Assembly (NCBI RefSeq): GCF_002261265.1
Contig: NZ_NEVK01000004.1
Span: forward strand, 186,001-250,000
Direction of reading: 5' to 3'
DNA length: 64,000 nt
From: Bordetella genomosp. 7
Lineage (GTDB): Bacteria > Pseudomonadota > Gammaproteobacteria > Burkholderiales > Burkholderiaceae_B
Shown here piece by piece: positions 1 through 9,079 of the stretch. Each line of letters starts with the position of its first letter. Positions within the stretch are counted from its first letter, which is position 1. The notes below the pieces were generated by a model. It did not search any database and was not told where the DNA came from. It saw only the letters and a list, made by a program, of their open reading frames with translations. A program made the translations under genes and the position numbers.

Positions 1-585
1 GTATTCGGTGTCGAACAGGCAGGCGACCCGCTCGTTGCGGGCGAAGAGTTCGGGCACATGGGACGCCGTCAGCGGATTGACCGAGAACAGGCGGCCGGGC
101 ACGTGCACCATTTCGCGCAGGGTGCCGGCGCAAGGCATGTGCACCCGGTGATAGTCGCGCGGCGAAAGATAGATGGTGGCGAAATCGCCGCCGATGAAAG
201 GCGTCGCGCGCTCGGGCTCGCCGCCCAGCAGGTTGGTCAGACTGTACGAGTGCCCCTTGGCCTGGAAAATGCGGCCGTGCTCAATGGGGCCGAGCTGGCT
301 GATGGCGCCGTCGACCGGGCAGATTACGCCGCCCGGTTCGGCATCCAAGGGGCGGGCGCCGGGCCTGAGCTTGCGGGTGAAGAACTGGTTGAAAGTTTCG
401 TAGGCCAACGGATCCTGCAGCTGGGCTTCGCTCATGTCTACGCCGTATCGGCGCACGAAGCGCGAGATCATCCAGTTCTTGACGGCGGGCGTGCGGCAAT
501 CTGCGGCATGGCCCATCAGGCGCGACACCAGGTGATGGGGCGCCAGATATTGGCTGGCAAGAAAAAGCTGGTCTTTGAAAAGCAT
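1..585 (-). CDS. psd: Phosphatidylserine decarboxylase, 3' part missing
   Basis: Makes phosphatidylethanolamine by decarboxylating phosphatidylserine at the inner membrane. The visible 195 codons start [18 protein letters not shown] and run through blocks typical of the proteobacterial enzyme: the [16 protein letters not shown] stretch, the PVDGAI segment with an Asp of the self-cleavage triad, and [13 protein letters not shown] with the second His. The C-terminal LGST-type motif, where the pyruvoyl group forms, lies beyond the left edge of the window, so completeness cannot be judged. The start at 585 opens directly on the family's usual N-terminus. The next gene upstream on the same strand begins 79 bp away. 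Confidence 0.93.
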   Translation of the reverse strand, partial: MLFKDQLFLASQYLAPHHLVSRLMGHAADCRTPAVKNWMISRFVRRYGVDMSEAQLQDPLAYETFNQFFTRKLRPGARPLDAEPGGVICPVDGAISQLGPIEHGRIFQAKGHSYSLTNLLGGEPERATPFIGGDFATIYLSPRDYHRVHMPCAGTLREMVHVPGRLFSVNPLTASHVPELFARNERVACLFDTEY

Positions 586-664
586 GGAATCCGTTTGAAA
601 GTACTGCCAAGGAGGGGGCTAGGAATGTTACTTGGTATAGCCACCTGGCGCCAGTTCGCCAGCT

Positions 665-1135
665 TCAGGCGCGCGGCAGAGGCGCTATCGCGATGCCGTC
701 GGGGATGTGCAGCACGCGTTCCCGCTGTATCTGGCGCGAGGCAAAGCCGGTATGGCGGCTTGCGGCGTTGCGAAGCAGCACCGACAGCACGGAGCCCTTG
801 TCCTGGATCCATCGCGTCTTGCCTTGCAGCAGCCGCATGGCGGCTTCGGGGGGGCCCAGGCGGAAGCTGGTGCCGTTGATGACGATGGTGTGCTTGCCGT
901 CGAAATGCGACGCCGGCTGGTCGATGATGGCCGCGGCGTCAAGGTTGTTCGTGCCGTGGTCGACGCGATACAGGAAGGTGATCTGGTTATAAGGATCGCA
1001 GACGGCGACGAGCTTTTCGGAGCCCGACACGTCCGAAATCATGCCGAGCAGCGGCGACTCGACCAGGAAACTGCCGCGCTGTTCTTCGGTGTAGACCAGG
1101 ATAGTGGGTGGGACTTCGGCAGCAGATTCGGACAT
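665..1135 (-). CDS. Conserved-looking hypothetical protein
   Basis: A 156-residue protein that I do not recognise. It has no signal peptide and no membrane segment. The middle is a mixed beta-rich region (for example TILVYTEEQRGSFLVESP and HTIVINGTSFRLGPPEAA), and the last 50 residues are basic. Codon use matches the flanking genes, which supports a real gene. I chose the ATG at 1135; a TTG three codons upstream is also open, and neither has a strong ribosome site. It could be co-transcribed with psd 79 bp downstream. The hairpin array at 1229-1876 occupies its whole upstream region. Confidence 0.6.
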   Translation of the reverse strand: MSESAAEVPPTILVYTEEQRGSFLVESPLLGMISDVSGSEKLVAVCDPYNQITFLYRVDHGTNNLDAAAIIDQPASHFDGKHTIVINGTSFRLGPPEAAMRLLQGKTRWIQDKGSVLSVLLRNAASRHTGFASRQIQRERVLHIPDGIAIAPLPRA

Positions 1136-1228
1136 GGCGGGCAAGGCAGGGACGCTAATCCGAGATTCTAGCCTACATGCAAACTTTTGTTACGGTTGGT
1201 GGGAGGGAATGGATTCGTTCATTCGGGG

Positions 1229-1876
1229 GGGGTCAGACACCTTTGGGTGTCAGACACCTGGCGCGGGGACGCGGTGGTATGGGCTGCGGTTGCGTTCATT
1301 TGGGGGGTGTCTGACACCCTTGGGTGTCAGACACCTGGCGCGGGTGTGCGGTGGTATGGGCTGCGGTTGCGTTCATTCGGGGGGTGTCTGACACCGTTGG
1401 GTGTCAGACACCTGGCGCGGGTGCGCGGTGGTATGGGCTGCGGTTGCGTTCATCCGGGAGGTGTCTGACACCGTTGGGTGTCAGACACCTGGCGCGGGTG
1501 TGCGGTGGTATGGGCTGCGGTTGCGTTCATTTGGGGGGTGTCTGACACCTTTGGGTGTCAGACACCTGGCGCGGGTGTGCGGTGGTATGGGCTGCGGTTG
1601 CGTTCATTCGGGGGGTGTCTGACACCTTTGGGTGTCAGACACCTGGCGCGGGGACGCGGTGGTATGGGCTGCGGTTGCGTTCATTTGGGGGGAGTCTGAC
1701 ACCTTTGGGTGTCAGACACCTGGCGCGGGTGTGCGGTGGCATGGGGTTGCGGTTGCGTTCATTCGGGGGGTGTCTGACACCTTTGGGTGTCAGACACCTG
1801 GCGCGGGGACGCGGTGGCATGGGGTTGCGGTTGCGTTCATTCGGGGGGTGTCTGACACCTTTGGGTGTCAGACACC
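1229..1876. repeat. Tandem array of nine long hairpins, 77-78 bp period
   Basis: Nine copies of a hairpin start at about 1229, 1306, 1383, 1460, 1537, 1614, 1691, 1769 and 1847. Each is GGTGTCTGACACC, a 4-nt loop (cttg, gttg or tttg), then GGTGTCAGACACC. The two arms are exact reverse complements, and each arm is itself a palindrome around one central base. Between hairpins lies a conserved 47-48 bp linker with the core GCGGTTGCGTTCATT. The first copy has a damaged left arm, the seventh has GGAGTC for GGTGTC, and the last two linkers carry one extra base. Linkers vary between gcgcgggtgtgcgg, gcgcgggtgcgcgg and gcgcggggacgcgg. The period is not a multiple of three, so open frames through it are incidental. 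The rest of the 1136-1897 gap holds no gene that I can see. Confidence 0.95.
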
Positions 1877-1897
1877 TGGCGATCTGGCGCCGCGGTG

Positions 1898-3397
1898 TCA
1901 GGCCAGGCTGATCCAGGTGGTTTTCAGGTCGCTGTATTTGTCCAGGGCGTGCAGGGATTTGTCGCGGCCGAAGCCCGACTGCTTGACGCCGCCGAACGGC
2001 ACGGTGATGTCGCCCTCGGCATAGCAGTTGACCCAGACCAGGCCCGCGCGCAGGCGGCGCGACAGACGATGGGCGCGGCTGAGGTTGGCCGTCCAGAGGC
2101 CGGCGCCCAGACCGTAGATCGAGTCGTTGGCCAATGCGATGGCTTCGTCTTCGGTGGTAAAGCGCTGGGCGGCGAGCACCGGACCGAAAATTTCTTCGCG
2201 CATCAGCGAGTTGTCGGGGCTGGTGCAGTCAAAGATGGTGGGTTCGATGTAGTAGCCGCCGCTGTCGCCCAGCACCCGGTTGCCGCCCACGCGCAGTGAA
2301 ACTCCGCCTTCACGCTGTCCGGCGTCGATGCGCGCCAGCACCGACTGCATCTGGCGCTCGTCGACCATGGCGCCGATTACGCTGGCCGGGTCCAGAGGGT
2401 CGCCCGGCTGCATGGCGCGGGCATGCGCCGTGACGCGTTCCAGGAACTCATCGTATATGCTCGCCTGCACATACAGGCGCGAACCGGCGATGCAGACTTC
2501 GCCCTGGTTCACAAAAATGCCCGCCGCCGCGGCCAGCGCCGCCCGGTCCAGGTCGGGGCAGTCGTCGAACACGATGTGGGGCGACTTGCCGCCGCATTCC
2601 AGCCAGACGCGCTTCAGGTTGGATTGGCCGGCATATTGCATGAAGCGCTTGCCGGTAGCCGTGGACCCTGTAAAGGCCACGCAATCGACGTCGGGATGCA
2701 GGCCCAGCGCCTGGCCGGCCTGCGCGCCGAAGCCGGGCACTACGTTGAACACGCCCGGCGGGATGCCGGCCTGCGCGGCCAGGTCCGCCAGCATGATCGC
2801 GCTGAGCGACGACTGCTCGGCAGGCTTCAGGATCACGCTGTTGCCGGCCGCCAGGGCCGGCGCGACCTTCCAGGCCGCCATCAGCAGCGGGTAGTTCCAG
2901 GGAACGACCGCCGCCACGACGCCCAATGGCTCACGCGTGACGGTGGCCAGCGACTCGCCGCCGGTGGGGGCGATTTCGTCGTATATCTTGTCGACGGCTT
3001 CACCGAACCAGGCGTAGCAGTGCGCCGTTTCCGGCAGATCGAAGGCGAGCGCGTCGCGTATCGGCTTGCCCATATCCAGCGTCTCGACCAGCGCCAGCGT
3101 TTCGGTGTGTTCGGTAATGAGCGCGGCCAGGCGCTGCAGCCGGGTCTTGCGTTCGCGCGGGGGCAGGTCGCGCCACACGCCCGACTCGAAGGCGTGCCGC
3201 GCCGCTCGTACGGCGCGGTCGACATCGGCCTCTCCACAAGCGGCCACGTCGGCCAGCTTGCGGCCATCGATGGGACTGTGCGCGGCGAAGGTGGCGCCGT
3301 CCAGCGCATCGACGTAAGCGCCGTCGATATAGGCCTGGCCGCGCAGGGTCAGGGTGGCGGCCTTGGCGCGCCAGTATTCAAGATCGTGCAAAGTCAT
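1898..3397 (-). CDS. NAD(P)-dependent aldehyde dehydrogenase, PuuC-like
   Basis: Oxidises an aldehyde to the acid. The 499 residues align along their length with gamma-glutamyl-gamma-aminobutyraldehyde dehydrogenase (PuuC): it starts MTLHDLEYWRAKA and ends KTTWISLA like E. coli PuuC. Visible motifs are PWNYPLLMAAWKVAPALAAG (cofactor fold), FTGSTATGK, the catalytic Glu in WLECGGKSP and the catalytic Cys in NQGEVCIAGSR. The start is set by the GGAGAC site just upstream of 3397; an in-frame extension to 3529 overlaps the next gene and is unlikely. It is the last gene of the minus-strand catabolic operon, 25 bp after the hydrolase gene. The substrate is unknown. Confidence 0.88.
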   Translation of the reverse strand: MTLHDLEYWRAKAATLTLRGQAYIDGAYVDALDGATFAAHSPIDGRKLADVAACGEADVDRAVRAARHAFESGVWRDLPPRERKTRLQRLAALITEHTETLALVETLDMGKPIRDALAFDLPETAHCYAWFGEAVDKIYDEIAPTGGESLATVTREPLGVVAAVVPWNYPLLMAAWKVAPALAAGNSVILKPAEQSSLSAIMLADLAAQAGIPPGVFNVVPGFGAQAGQALGLHPDVDCVAFTGSTATGKRFMQYAGQSNLKRVWLECGGKSPHIVFDDCPDLDRAALAAAAGIFVNQGEVCIAGSRLYVQASIYDEFLERVTAHARAMQPGDPLDPASVIGAMVDERQMQSVLARIDAGQREGGVSLRVGGNRVLGDSGGYYIEPTIFDCTSPDNSLMREEIFGPVLAAQRFTTEDEAIALANDSIYGLGAGLWTANLSRAHRLSRRLRAGLVWVNCYAEGDITVPFGGVKQSGFGRDKSLHALDKYSDLKTTWISLA

Positions 3398-3422
3398 GGG
3401 AAGTCTCCTGTCGGGTCGCGCT

Positions 3423-4667
3423 TCAGCTTGCGATGCCGGCGCGCTTGAGCATGGCGTCGAGCAGCACGTTGCAACCGGCTTCCAGGTGGTCGGGGCGCGC
3501 GTCTTCGATTTCGTTGTGGCTGATGCCATCTTTGCACGGCACGAAGATCATTGCCGTGGGGGCCACGGCCGCCATGTACACCGCATCGTGGCCCGCACCC
3601 GTGACGATGTCCATGCGGGGCAGGTTGCGGGCGGCCGCGCCGTCGCGGATTTTGCCCACCAGATCCGGGTCGAAGGGCGTGGGCGGGAAGTACTGCACAT
3701 CTTTCACTTCGACGGTAACGCCGTGGCGGGTGGCGATATCCTGGGCGGCCTGCTTCCACGTTTCGTGCATGCGGGTGAGCGTGGCTTCGTCTTCGTGACG
3801 CAGGTCTACCGTCATGCGCACCTGACCGGGAATCACGTTGCGCGAGCCGGGGTGTGCGTGGATCTCGCCCACCGTGCCACGGCCATGCGGCTGGTTGGCG
3901 TTGGCGATGTCGATCACTGCCTGCACCAGGTAGCTGGCTGCCAGCAGCGCATCTTTGCGTATGGCCATGGGCGTCGGGCCTGCGTGCATTTCCATGCCCG
4001 TGACCACGACGTCGTACCAGCGCAGGCCCAGCGATCCGGTGACCACGCCGATCACCTTGTCTTCGTGTTCAAGAATGGGGCCTTGTTCGATGTGCGCCTC
4101 GAAGTAGGCATCCACGGGGCGGCCGCCCACGGGATCGGCGCCCGCATAGCCGATGGCCTGCAGCTCGTCGCGCACGGATTTGCCGTCCGCATCGCGCGCG
4201 TTCAGCGCGGTCTCGAGCGGAAACTTACCCGCGAACACGCCGGAGCCCATCATCACCGGCACGAACCGAGAGCCTTCCTCGTTGGTCCAGATGGCAAGTT
4301 CCAATGGCGCCTCGGTCTGCACGCCGGCATCGTTGAGGGTACGCATGACCTCAAGGCCGGCCAGCACACCGTAACAGCCGTCGAATTTTCCGCCCGTGGG
4401 CTGGGTGTCGATATGGCTGCCGGTCATCACGGCAGGCAGGGTGTCGTTGCGGCCGGCGCGGCGCGCGAAGATATTGCCCACTTGATCCACGCGGACGGTC
4501 AGGCCGGCATCTTTCATCCAGCCGACCACCAGGTCGCGCCCCTGGCCGTCGAGCGCGGTCAGTGCCAACCGGCAATTGCCGCCCTTGGGCGTGGCGCCGA
4601 TTTTTGCAAGGTCCATCAGCGACTGCCAGAGCCGCTTGCCGTCAATGGATATGGTCGGAGTCGTCAT
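3423..4667 (-). CDS. M20-family Zn-dependent amidohydrolase (beta-ureidopropionase / N-carbamoyl-L-amino-acid hydrolase type)
   Basis: Hydrolyses an N-carbamoyl or similar amide side chain. The 414 residues show the dinuclear metal ligands of the family: GSHIDTQPTGGKFDG (His and Asp), TNEEGSRF (Glu pair), the FEAHIEQGP block with its dimer-domain His, and TGAGHDAVYMA near the C-terminus. The start at 4667 gives MTTPTISIDGKRLWQSLMDLAKIG, which matches the usual N-terminus, and a GAAGG-type site lies upstream; a longer frame to 4829 would overlap the ThDP gene. It lies 13 bp after the ThDP gene in the same operon. Allantoate amidohydrolase or hydantoin-pathway enzymes are alternatives within the same family. 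Confidence 0.85.
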   Translation of the reverse strand: MTTPTISIDGKRLWQSLMDLAKIGATPKGGNCRLALTALDGQGRDLVVGWMKDAGLTVRVDQVGNIFARRAGRNDTLPAVMTGSHIDTQPTGGKFDGCYGVLAGLEVMRTLNDAGVQTEAPLELAIWTNEEGSRFVPVMMGSGVFAGKFPLETALNARDADGKSVRDELQAIGYAGADPVGGRPVDAYFEAHIEQGPILEHEDKVIGVVTGSLGLRWYDVVVTGMEMHAGPTPMAIRKDALLAASYLVQAVIDIANANQPHGRGTVGEIHAHPGSRNVIPGQVRMTVDLRHEDEATLTRMHETWKQAAQDIATRHGVTVEVKDVQYFPPTPFDPDLVGKIRDGAAARNLPRMDIVTGAGHDAVYMAAVAPTAMIFVPCKDGISHNEIEDARPDHLEAGCNVLLDAMLKRAGIAS

Positions 4668-4680
4668 CGTGAAGGTCCTT

Positions 4681-6396
4681 TCAGGAAAAGGCGGGCGTAG
4701 CCCGAGATGCCAGCGCGTCGGCCCGGATGGCGGCCAGAGATTGGCCCGGGGCGATGCCGTCGGGGTCGTAGCGGAGTTCGAGCAGGGCGGGCAGGTTCTC
4801 CCGTTCGGCAAACGCGCGGGCGCGGGCAAACGCGGGCCCGAAATCGGCAGTGCGCTCTACGGCTTCGCCGTAGCCGCCATAGCCCTTGATAATTTGCGTG
4901 AAGTCCGGGTTGTCGAAGCCCAGCGCGATGTCGCGGCCGGGAAAATCGCGTTCCTGGTGGGCGCGGATCGTGCCCCACATGCCGTTATTGAACACCAGAA
5001 CGATGATGCCCAGCCGGTATTGCATGGCTACTCCCAGTTCCTGCATATTCATCTGGAAGCAGCCGTCGCCTGCATAGCACACCACCGTCTGCGCCGGGTT
5101 TTCCAGCTTGGCGGCGATTGCAGCGGGCAGGCCGTACCCCATGGCCCCGACCGTGGGCGCCAGGCTGGAGCCAGGGCCCGTGAACTGACGGTATCGATGC
5201 GGGTACAGCGCATAGTTGCCCGCGCCGACGGTGATGCAGGCATCGGCGGGAAGCTGCGCGTTGACGTGGGCGGCGGCCTCGTCCAGGCTGAGCTCGCCCG
5301 GCGCGGGCAGCGGCGCGAGGCTGGCAAGGTACTCGGCGTGCGCGCTGCGCACGGCATCGGCGCGGCTGGCGGCGTGGCCGGGGTTCAGGCCGTCGAGCGC
5401 GGCGGCGAACGCCGTCACGCTGCTGGCGATGCCCAGTGTCGGCGCGAATACCCGGCCCAGTTCGCCGGGATCGGGGTACACATGCACCAGTTTCTGGCGC
5501 GGCAGCGGGCTTTCGATGAGTGTGTAGCCTTCGGTAGTGGCCTCGCCCAGGCGCGTGCCCACGGCCAGCAGCAGGTCGGCGTCCAGGACACGCTTGCGCA
5601 GCTCCGGCGTCATGGCCCAGCCCACCTGGCCGGCCGCATTGGCATGGCGCTGGTCATAGCATTCCAGGCGACGCCAGGCCGTGCCCACCGGCAGTTCGAA
5701 GCGTTGGGCGAACGCGGCCACCTGTGCGATGGCGTCACCCGTCCAGCCGCTGCCGCCCACCAGGAGAAACGGGCGCTGCGCCTGGTCCAGCAGTCCAACC
5801 ATGCGCTCCAGGTCGTCGGCGCCCGGGTGGAGCGGGGTACGTGCGTAGCGCGGCAGGTCGGGCACGCAGGCCTGGCCCCACAGGACATCTTCGGGCAGCG
5901 CCAGCACCACCGGGCCGGGCCGCCCGCTGGTGGCCACCCTGAAGGCGCGCGATACATATTCGGGAATGCGGTCGGTGCGGTCGATCTGCGCGACCCACTT
6001 GGCCATCTGCCCGAACATGCGGCGGTAGTCGATTTCCTGGAAAGCTTCGCGTTCGTAGAAGTCGTTGCCCACCTGGCCAACAAACAGGATCATCGGCGTC
6101 GAATCCTGAAACGCCGTGTGCACCCCGATGCTGGCGTTGGTGGCGCCAGGTCCGCGCGTCACGAAGCAGATGCCGGGCTCGCCGGTGAGCTTGCCATGGG
6201 CTTCGGCCATATAGGCCGCGCCGCTCTCTTGCCGGCATACCACAGGCTGGATCGCGCCGGCATGCTCGTTCAGGGCGTCAATGCACGGCAAGTAGCTTTC
6301 GCCAGCCACCATGAATACGCGATGCACGCCATGCGCGCGCAACTGCTGCATGAGAATCTGGCCGCCATTGCGCGAAGGCTGGATTGCGGGGGTCAT
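4681..6396 (-). CDS. Thiamine-diphosphate enzyme of the acetolactate synthase family
   Basis: 571 residues with the three ThDP-enzyme domains. The N-terminal Pyr domain has the catalytic Glu in CRQESGAAYMAEAHGKL; the middle domain covers roughly residues 190-330; the C-terminal PP domain has the cofactor motif that starts GDGCFQMNM and ends at VFNN. Members decarboxylate or carboligate 2-keto acids or split CoA thioesters; sequence reading alone does not fix the reaction. It is not the housekeeping IlvB, because no small subunit is next to it and it sits between a CitE-like lyase and an amidohydrolase. It is co-directional with the gene upstream, leaving a 10-bp gap. Confidence 0.85.
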   Translation of the reverse strand: MTPAIQPSRNGGQILMQQLRAHGVHRVFMVAGESYLPCIDALNEHAGAIQPVVCRQESGAAYMAEAHGKLTGEPGICFVTRGPGATNASIGVHTAFQDSTPMILFVGQVGNDFYEREAFQEIDYRRMFGQMAKWVAQIDRTDRIPEYVSRAFRVATSGRPGPVVLALPEDVLWGQACVPDLPRYARTPLHPGADDLERMVGLLDQAQRPFLLVGGSGWTGDAIAQVAAFAQRFELPVGTAWRRLECYDQRHANAAGQVGWAMTPELRKRVLDADLLLAVGTRLGEATTEGYTLIESPLPRQKLVHVYPDPGELGRVFAPTLGIASSVTAFAAALDGLNPGHAASRADAVRSAHAEYLASLAPLPAPGELSLDEAAAHVNAQLPADACITVGAGNYALYPHRYRQFTGPGSSLAPTVGAMGYGLPAAIAAKLENPAQTVVCYAGDGCFQMNMQELGVAMQYRLGIIVLVFNNGMWGTIRAHQERDFPGRDIALGFDNPDFTQIIKGYGGYGEAVERTADFGPAFARARAFAERENLPALLELRYDPDGIAPGQSLAAIRADALASRATPAFS

Positions 6397-6406
6397 ACAA
6401 AGTCTC

Positions 6407-7315
6407 CTAGGACGCCGGATGCGTCACGGCATGCCATTCTTCGAATTCGGCATGGCGCGCCAGCAGGCGGCGCGCCGTGTTGTAGTCGGGCGGATCGATG
6501 GGTGCGCCGGCATCCGGCTCGCCGCGCTTCTGCGCCTCGTACGCCAGCACAAGGGCCCGGGCCGACCGGACTTCCGCGGCATTGGGCGTGAAGGCGGCAT
6601 GTATGGCCGGCACTTGCTCGGCAAACACCGCGCACTTGGACTTCAGCCCGATGCGGCGGGCCCAGCGCAGATCGTCTGCCAGGGCCCGGGGGTCGCGGTA
6701 GTTGAAAGGGCAATCGATGGGCACGCAACCGGCGGCCGCGCAGTCGACCAGGAAGCGGCTGCGCAGCGCGTGCAGCTCGATGCCATCCGGGCCGCGTTCG
6801 GCGCCGAGATCGGCGGTGAGATCTTCGGCGGCCAGCAGGCAAGCCGACACGCGGTCGCTGGCGCCCAGGATCTCGATCGCACGGCTGACGCCCCGGGCCG
6901 ATTCCAGCGTGGGCACGATTTCGGTGCGGCCGGCGGCCAGGCCGAACTCGGCTTCGCAGGCCGCAATGGCCTCGTCCAGCGCGCGGATCTGCTCGGCATT
7001 TTCGGCATGCGGCAGCAATATGGCGTCGGGCGCGCCAGGCATGATGCCGCGCAGGTCGGCCAGCCCGTCGCCGGCCAGGGTGTTGATACGCACCGCGGCC
7101 ACCGTGCCGCGCGCGCGGCACAGTTTGAACAGCGCCACGATGCGCTGGCGCGCGGCGGGCCGGTCGGCAGGCGCGGTGAACTCTTCCAGGTCGGCCACCA
7201 GCACGTCGGCGCCGCTTTCCAGCCCGCGCCGCTGGGCAGCCTCGTCCAGGCCGGGCACGAACATCCAGCTGCGGCGCAGCCGGGCAGGGCGCAAGGGGAG
7301 AAGTTCAGGTTTCAT
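6407..7315 (-). CDS. HpcH/HpaI aldolase / CitE-like lyase
   Basis: 302 residues of the citrate-lyase beta-subunit/malyl-CoA lyase superfamily, a TIM barrel that makes or breaks C-C bonds of CoA or free dicarboxylic substrates. Typical blocks are RRSWMFVPGLDE at the N-terminus, the metal-site region VLVADLEEFT, IVPTLESARGV, LLAAEDLTADLG and the C-terminal KSKCAVFAEQVPAIHAAF. CitD and CitF partners are absent, so it is a stand-alone CitE-like lyase. The start at 7315 overlaps the dctM stop by four bases (ATGA), which indicates translational coupling. A much longer frame through 8509 is the shadow of dctM and was not used. Confidence 0.85.
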   Translation of the reverse strand: MKPELLPLRPARLRRSWMFVPGLDEAAQRRGLESGADVLVADLEEFTAPADRPAARQRIVALFKLCRARGTVAAVRINTLAGDGLADLRGIMPGAPDAILLPHAENAEQIRALDEAIAACEAEFGLAAGRTEIVPTLESARGVSRAIEILGASDRVSACLLAAEDLTADLGAERGPDGIELHALRSRFLVDCAAAGCVPIDCPFNYRDPRALADDLRWARRIGLKSKCAVFAEQVPAIHAAFTPNAAEVRSARALVLAYEAQKRGEPDAGAPIDPPDYNTARRLLARHAEFEEWHAVTHPAS

Positions 7316-8595
7316 TGGACGTGCCTGGGCAAGTACAGGACAAGTTCGGGAACAAACGTAAGCAGCAGCATCACGGCGGTCATGGCCAGCATCATCCAGG
7401 TAAGCGGCCGCAGGGTCTGCATCATGTTGATGCCGCCGATCTTGCATGCAGCCATCAGGTCGACGCCCACGGGCGGCGTGTTGGCGCCGATGGCCATGTT
7501 GATGGACAGCAGAATGCCGAAGTGAACCGGGTCGATGTTGTAGTGGGCGAGCACCGGCATGACCACGGGGGCCACGATGATGATGACCGGAATGGCTTCC
7601 ATGAATGTGCCCAGCAGCAACAGCACCACCGTCAGGATCAGCAGCACGGCGGTCTTGCTGTCGGTGAAGTGGACCAGCATCTGCGACAGTGCCTGGGGCA
7701 CCTGTTCGGCCACCAGGATCCAGGCGAACAGCCCGGACGCGCCGATGAGCAGAAGGATGGCCGCGCTGCCTTCGCCGGTGGACTTCAGGCTTTCCCAGAC
7801 CGTGCGCAGGGTAAGGCTGCGGTACCAGAAGAAGCCCACGAGCAAGGCGTACACAATGGCGCTGGAAGCGGCTTCGGTGGCTGTGAAGACACCCATGCGG
7901 ATGCCGCCGACGATCAGCACCGGAACCATCAGTGCAGGCAGGGCGCCGGCCAGCGCCGAGCGCAGTTCGGCCCAGCTGAACGGATCGCCGCCGGCCCAGT
8001 TGTATTTGCGGGCCTGCCAGATGGCCACCACGATCAGGGATATCCCCAGCAAAATGCCAGGAATAATGCCCGCCAGGAACAGTTTGCCTACCGATGTGTC
8101 GGTAATGGTGCCGTACACAATGAGCACGATACTGGGCGGAATGATGGTCGAGGCGGCGCCCGCGCTGCCGACCAGCGCGCAACTGAAACCCTTGTCGTAG
8201 CCGCTTCGAGCCATGGCGGGCAGCAGCAGGCTGCCAATGGCGATGACGTCTGCCACGCCCGAGCCCGACAAGGCGCCGAACATCATGCACGCCAGCACCG
8301 CCACCACGGCCAGGCCGCCGCGGATATCGCCGACGATCGCCGCGCACAGGCGCACGATGCGTTGCGTCAGGCCGGCGCCGTTCATCAGCTGCGCGGCCAG
8401 GATGAAAAGAGGGATCGCCAGCAGCGTGAAACTGTCGAGCCCCGCCACATATTGCTGCGCAGCCAGCATCATCGGGGCGGTGTCGTACACGGCAAGATAG
8501 GCCAGGCACGACAACACCAGCCCGAAGGCGATGGGCATGTCGATCAGCACCGTGACGGTGAATACGCCCATGAGAAAGAGGGCACCCATTGACAT
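7312..8595 (-). CDS. dctM: TRAP transporter large permease
   Basis: 427-residue, highly hydrophobic DctM protein with about twelve membrane segments; it drives sodium- or proton-coupled uptake of the ligand delivered by DctP. Characteristic stretches are LSGSGVADVIAIGSLLLPAM, IPPSIVLIVYG and the C-terminal NTPPVGVDLMAACKIGG. The start MSMGALFLMGVF lies 1 bp after the dctQ stop. It is followed by the CitE-like gene with a 4-base overlap, so uptake and catabolism are co-expressed. Its length is normal for the family. Confidence 0.95.
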   Translation of the reverse strand: MSMGALFLMGVFTVTVLIDMPIAFGLVLSCLAYLAVYDTAPMMLAAQQYVAGLDSFTLLAIPLFILAAQLMNGAGLTQRIVRLCAAIVGDIRGGLAVVAVLACMMFGALSGSGVADVIAIGSLLLPAMARSGYDKGFSCALVGSAGAASTIIPPSIVLIVYGTITDTSVGKLFLAGIIPGILLGISLIVVAIWQARKYNWAGGDPFSWAELRSALAGALPALMVPVLIVGGIRMGVFTATEAASSAIVYALLVGFFWYRSLTLRTVWESLKSTGEGSAAILLLIGASGLFAWILVAEQVPQALSQMLVHFTDSKTAVLLILTVVLLLLGTFMEAIPVIIIVAPVVMPVLAHYNIDPVHFGILLSINMAIGANTPPVGVDLMAACKIGGINMMQTLRPLTWMMLAMTAVMLLLTFVPELVLYLPRHVQ

Positions 8596-8596
8596 C

Positions 8597-9079
8597 TTAT
8601 TGGTCCTTCGAGGCGGCGTCGCGGGCCGCGAGTAATTGGGACACGTGCACCAGCACCGCGGCCGCGCACGCCACGGGCAAGGCCATATAAACCATGCCGG
8701 CCGACACGTTCAGCGCGGGCAGAGTCTGGTCTATGGTGAGCTGGGCGAGCTGCCAGCCGGCATAGCCGAGCACGCCCAGGCCGATGATGATCAGCAGCTG
8801 GTTCAGGCGCTCGACGAAATCGAGCGTGCGGCGGTTGCGCACAAAGAAGGGCAGCAATCCGGCCAGCAGGTGGGTTCGTTCATGGCTGCAGGTGACGCCG
8901 CCGATAAACGCGGCCCACACCAGCACCAGGCGAGGCAGCTCTTCGGCCCAGTGCGGCGTTTCGTGCGTGACGAAACGCTGGAATACGACATACGTGATAA
9001 GTGCGGCCAGCACGGCCACCGCCACAGCGGCGATGGCCTTGCTGACCCACGACAGCAGGTCGGCAAGGCGCAGCAGCAT
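8597..9079 (-). CDS. dctQ: TRAP transporter small permease
   Basis: 160-residue DctQ protein with four predicted membrane helices. The family signature is visible in HWAEELPRLVLVWAAFIGGV, followed by the basic ERTHL turn. It forms the membrane complex with DctM. The ATG at 9079 shares one base with the dctP stop (TAATG arrangement), so translation is coupled to dctP. Confidence 0.93.
   Translation of the reverse strand: MLLRLADLLSWVSKAIAAVAVAVLAALITYVVFQRFVTHETPHWAEELPRLVLVWAAFIGGVTCSHERTHLLAGLLPFFVRNRRTLDFVERLNQLLIIIGLGVLGYAGWQLAQLTIDQTLPALNVSAGMVYMALPVACAAAVLVHVSQLLAARDAASKDQ

Noticed and set aside
1229-1876. CRISPR array
   Set aside because: The units are near-identical over their full length, with no variable spacers and no cas genes nearby; the repeat is a hairpin tandem repeat.
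1104-2024. Series of overlapping 73-130 codon open frames starting every 77 bases
   Set aside because: They are read through the hairpin repeat; the period is not a multiple of three, so similar peptides appear in successive frames with no independent coding signal.
6407-8509. 700-codon frame joining the CitE-like lyase to an upstream extension
   Set aside because: The upstream part is the out-of-frame reading of dctM; the lyase proper begins at 7315 with a 4-base overlap.
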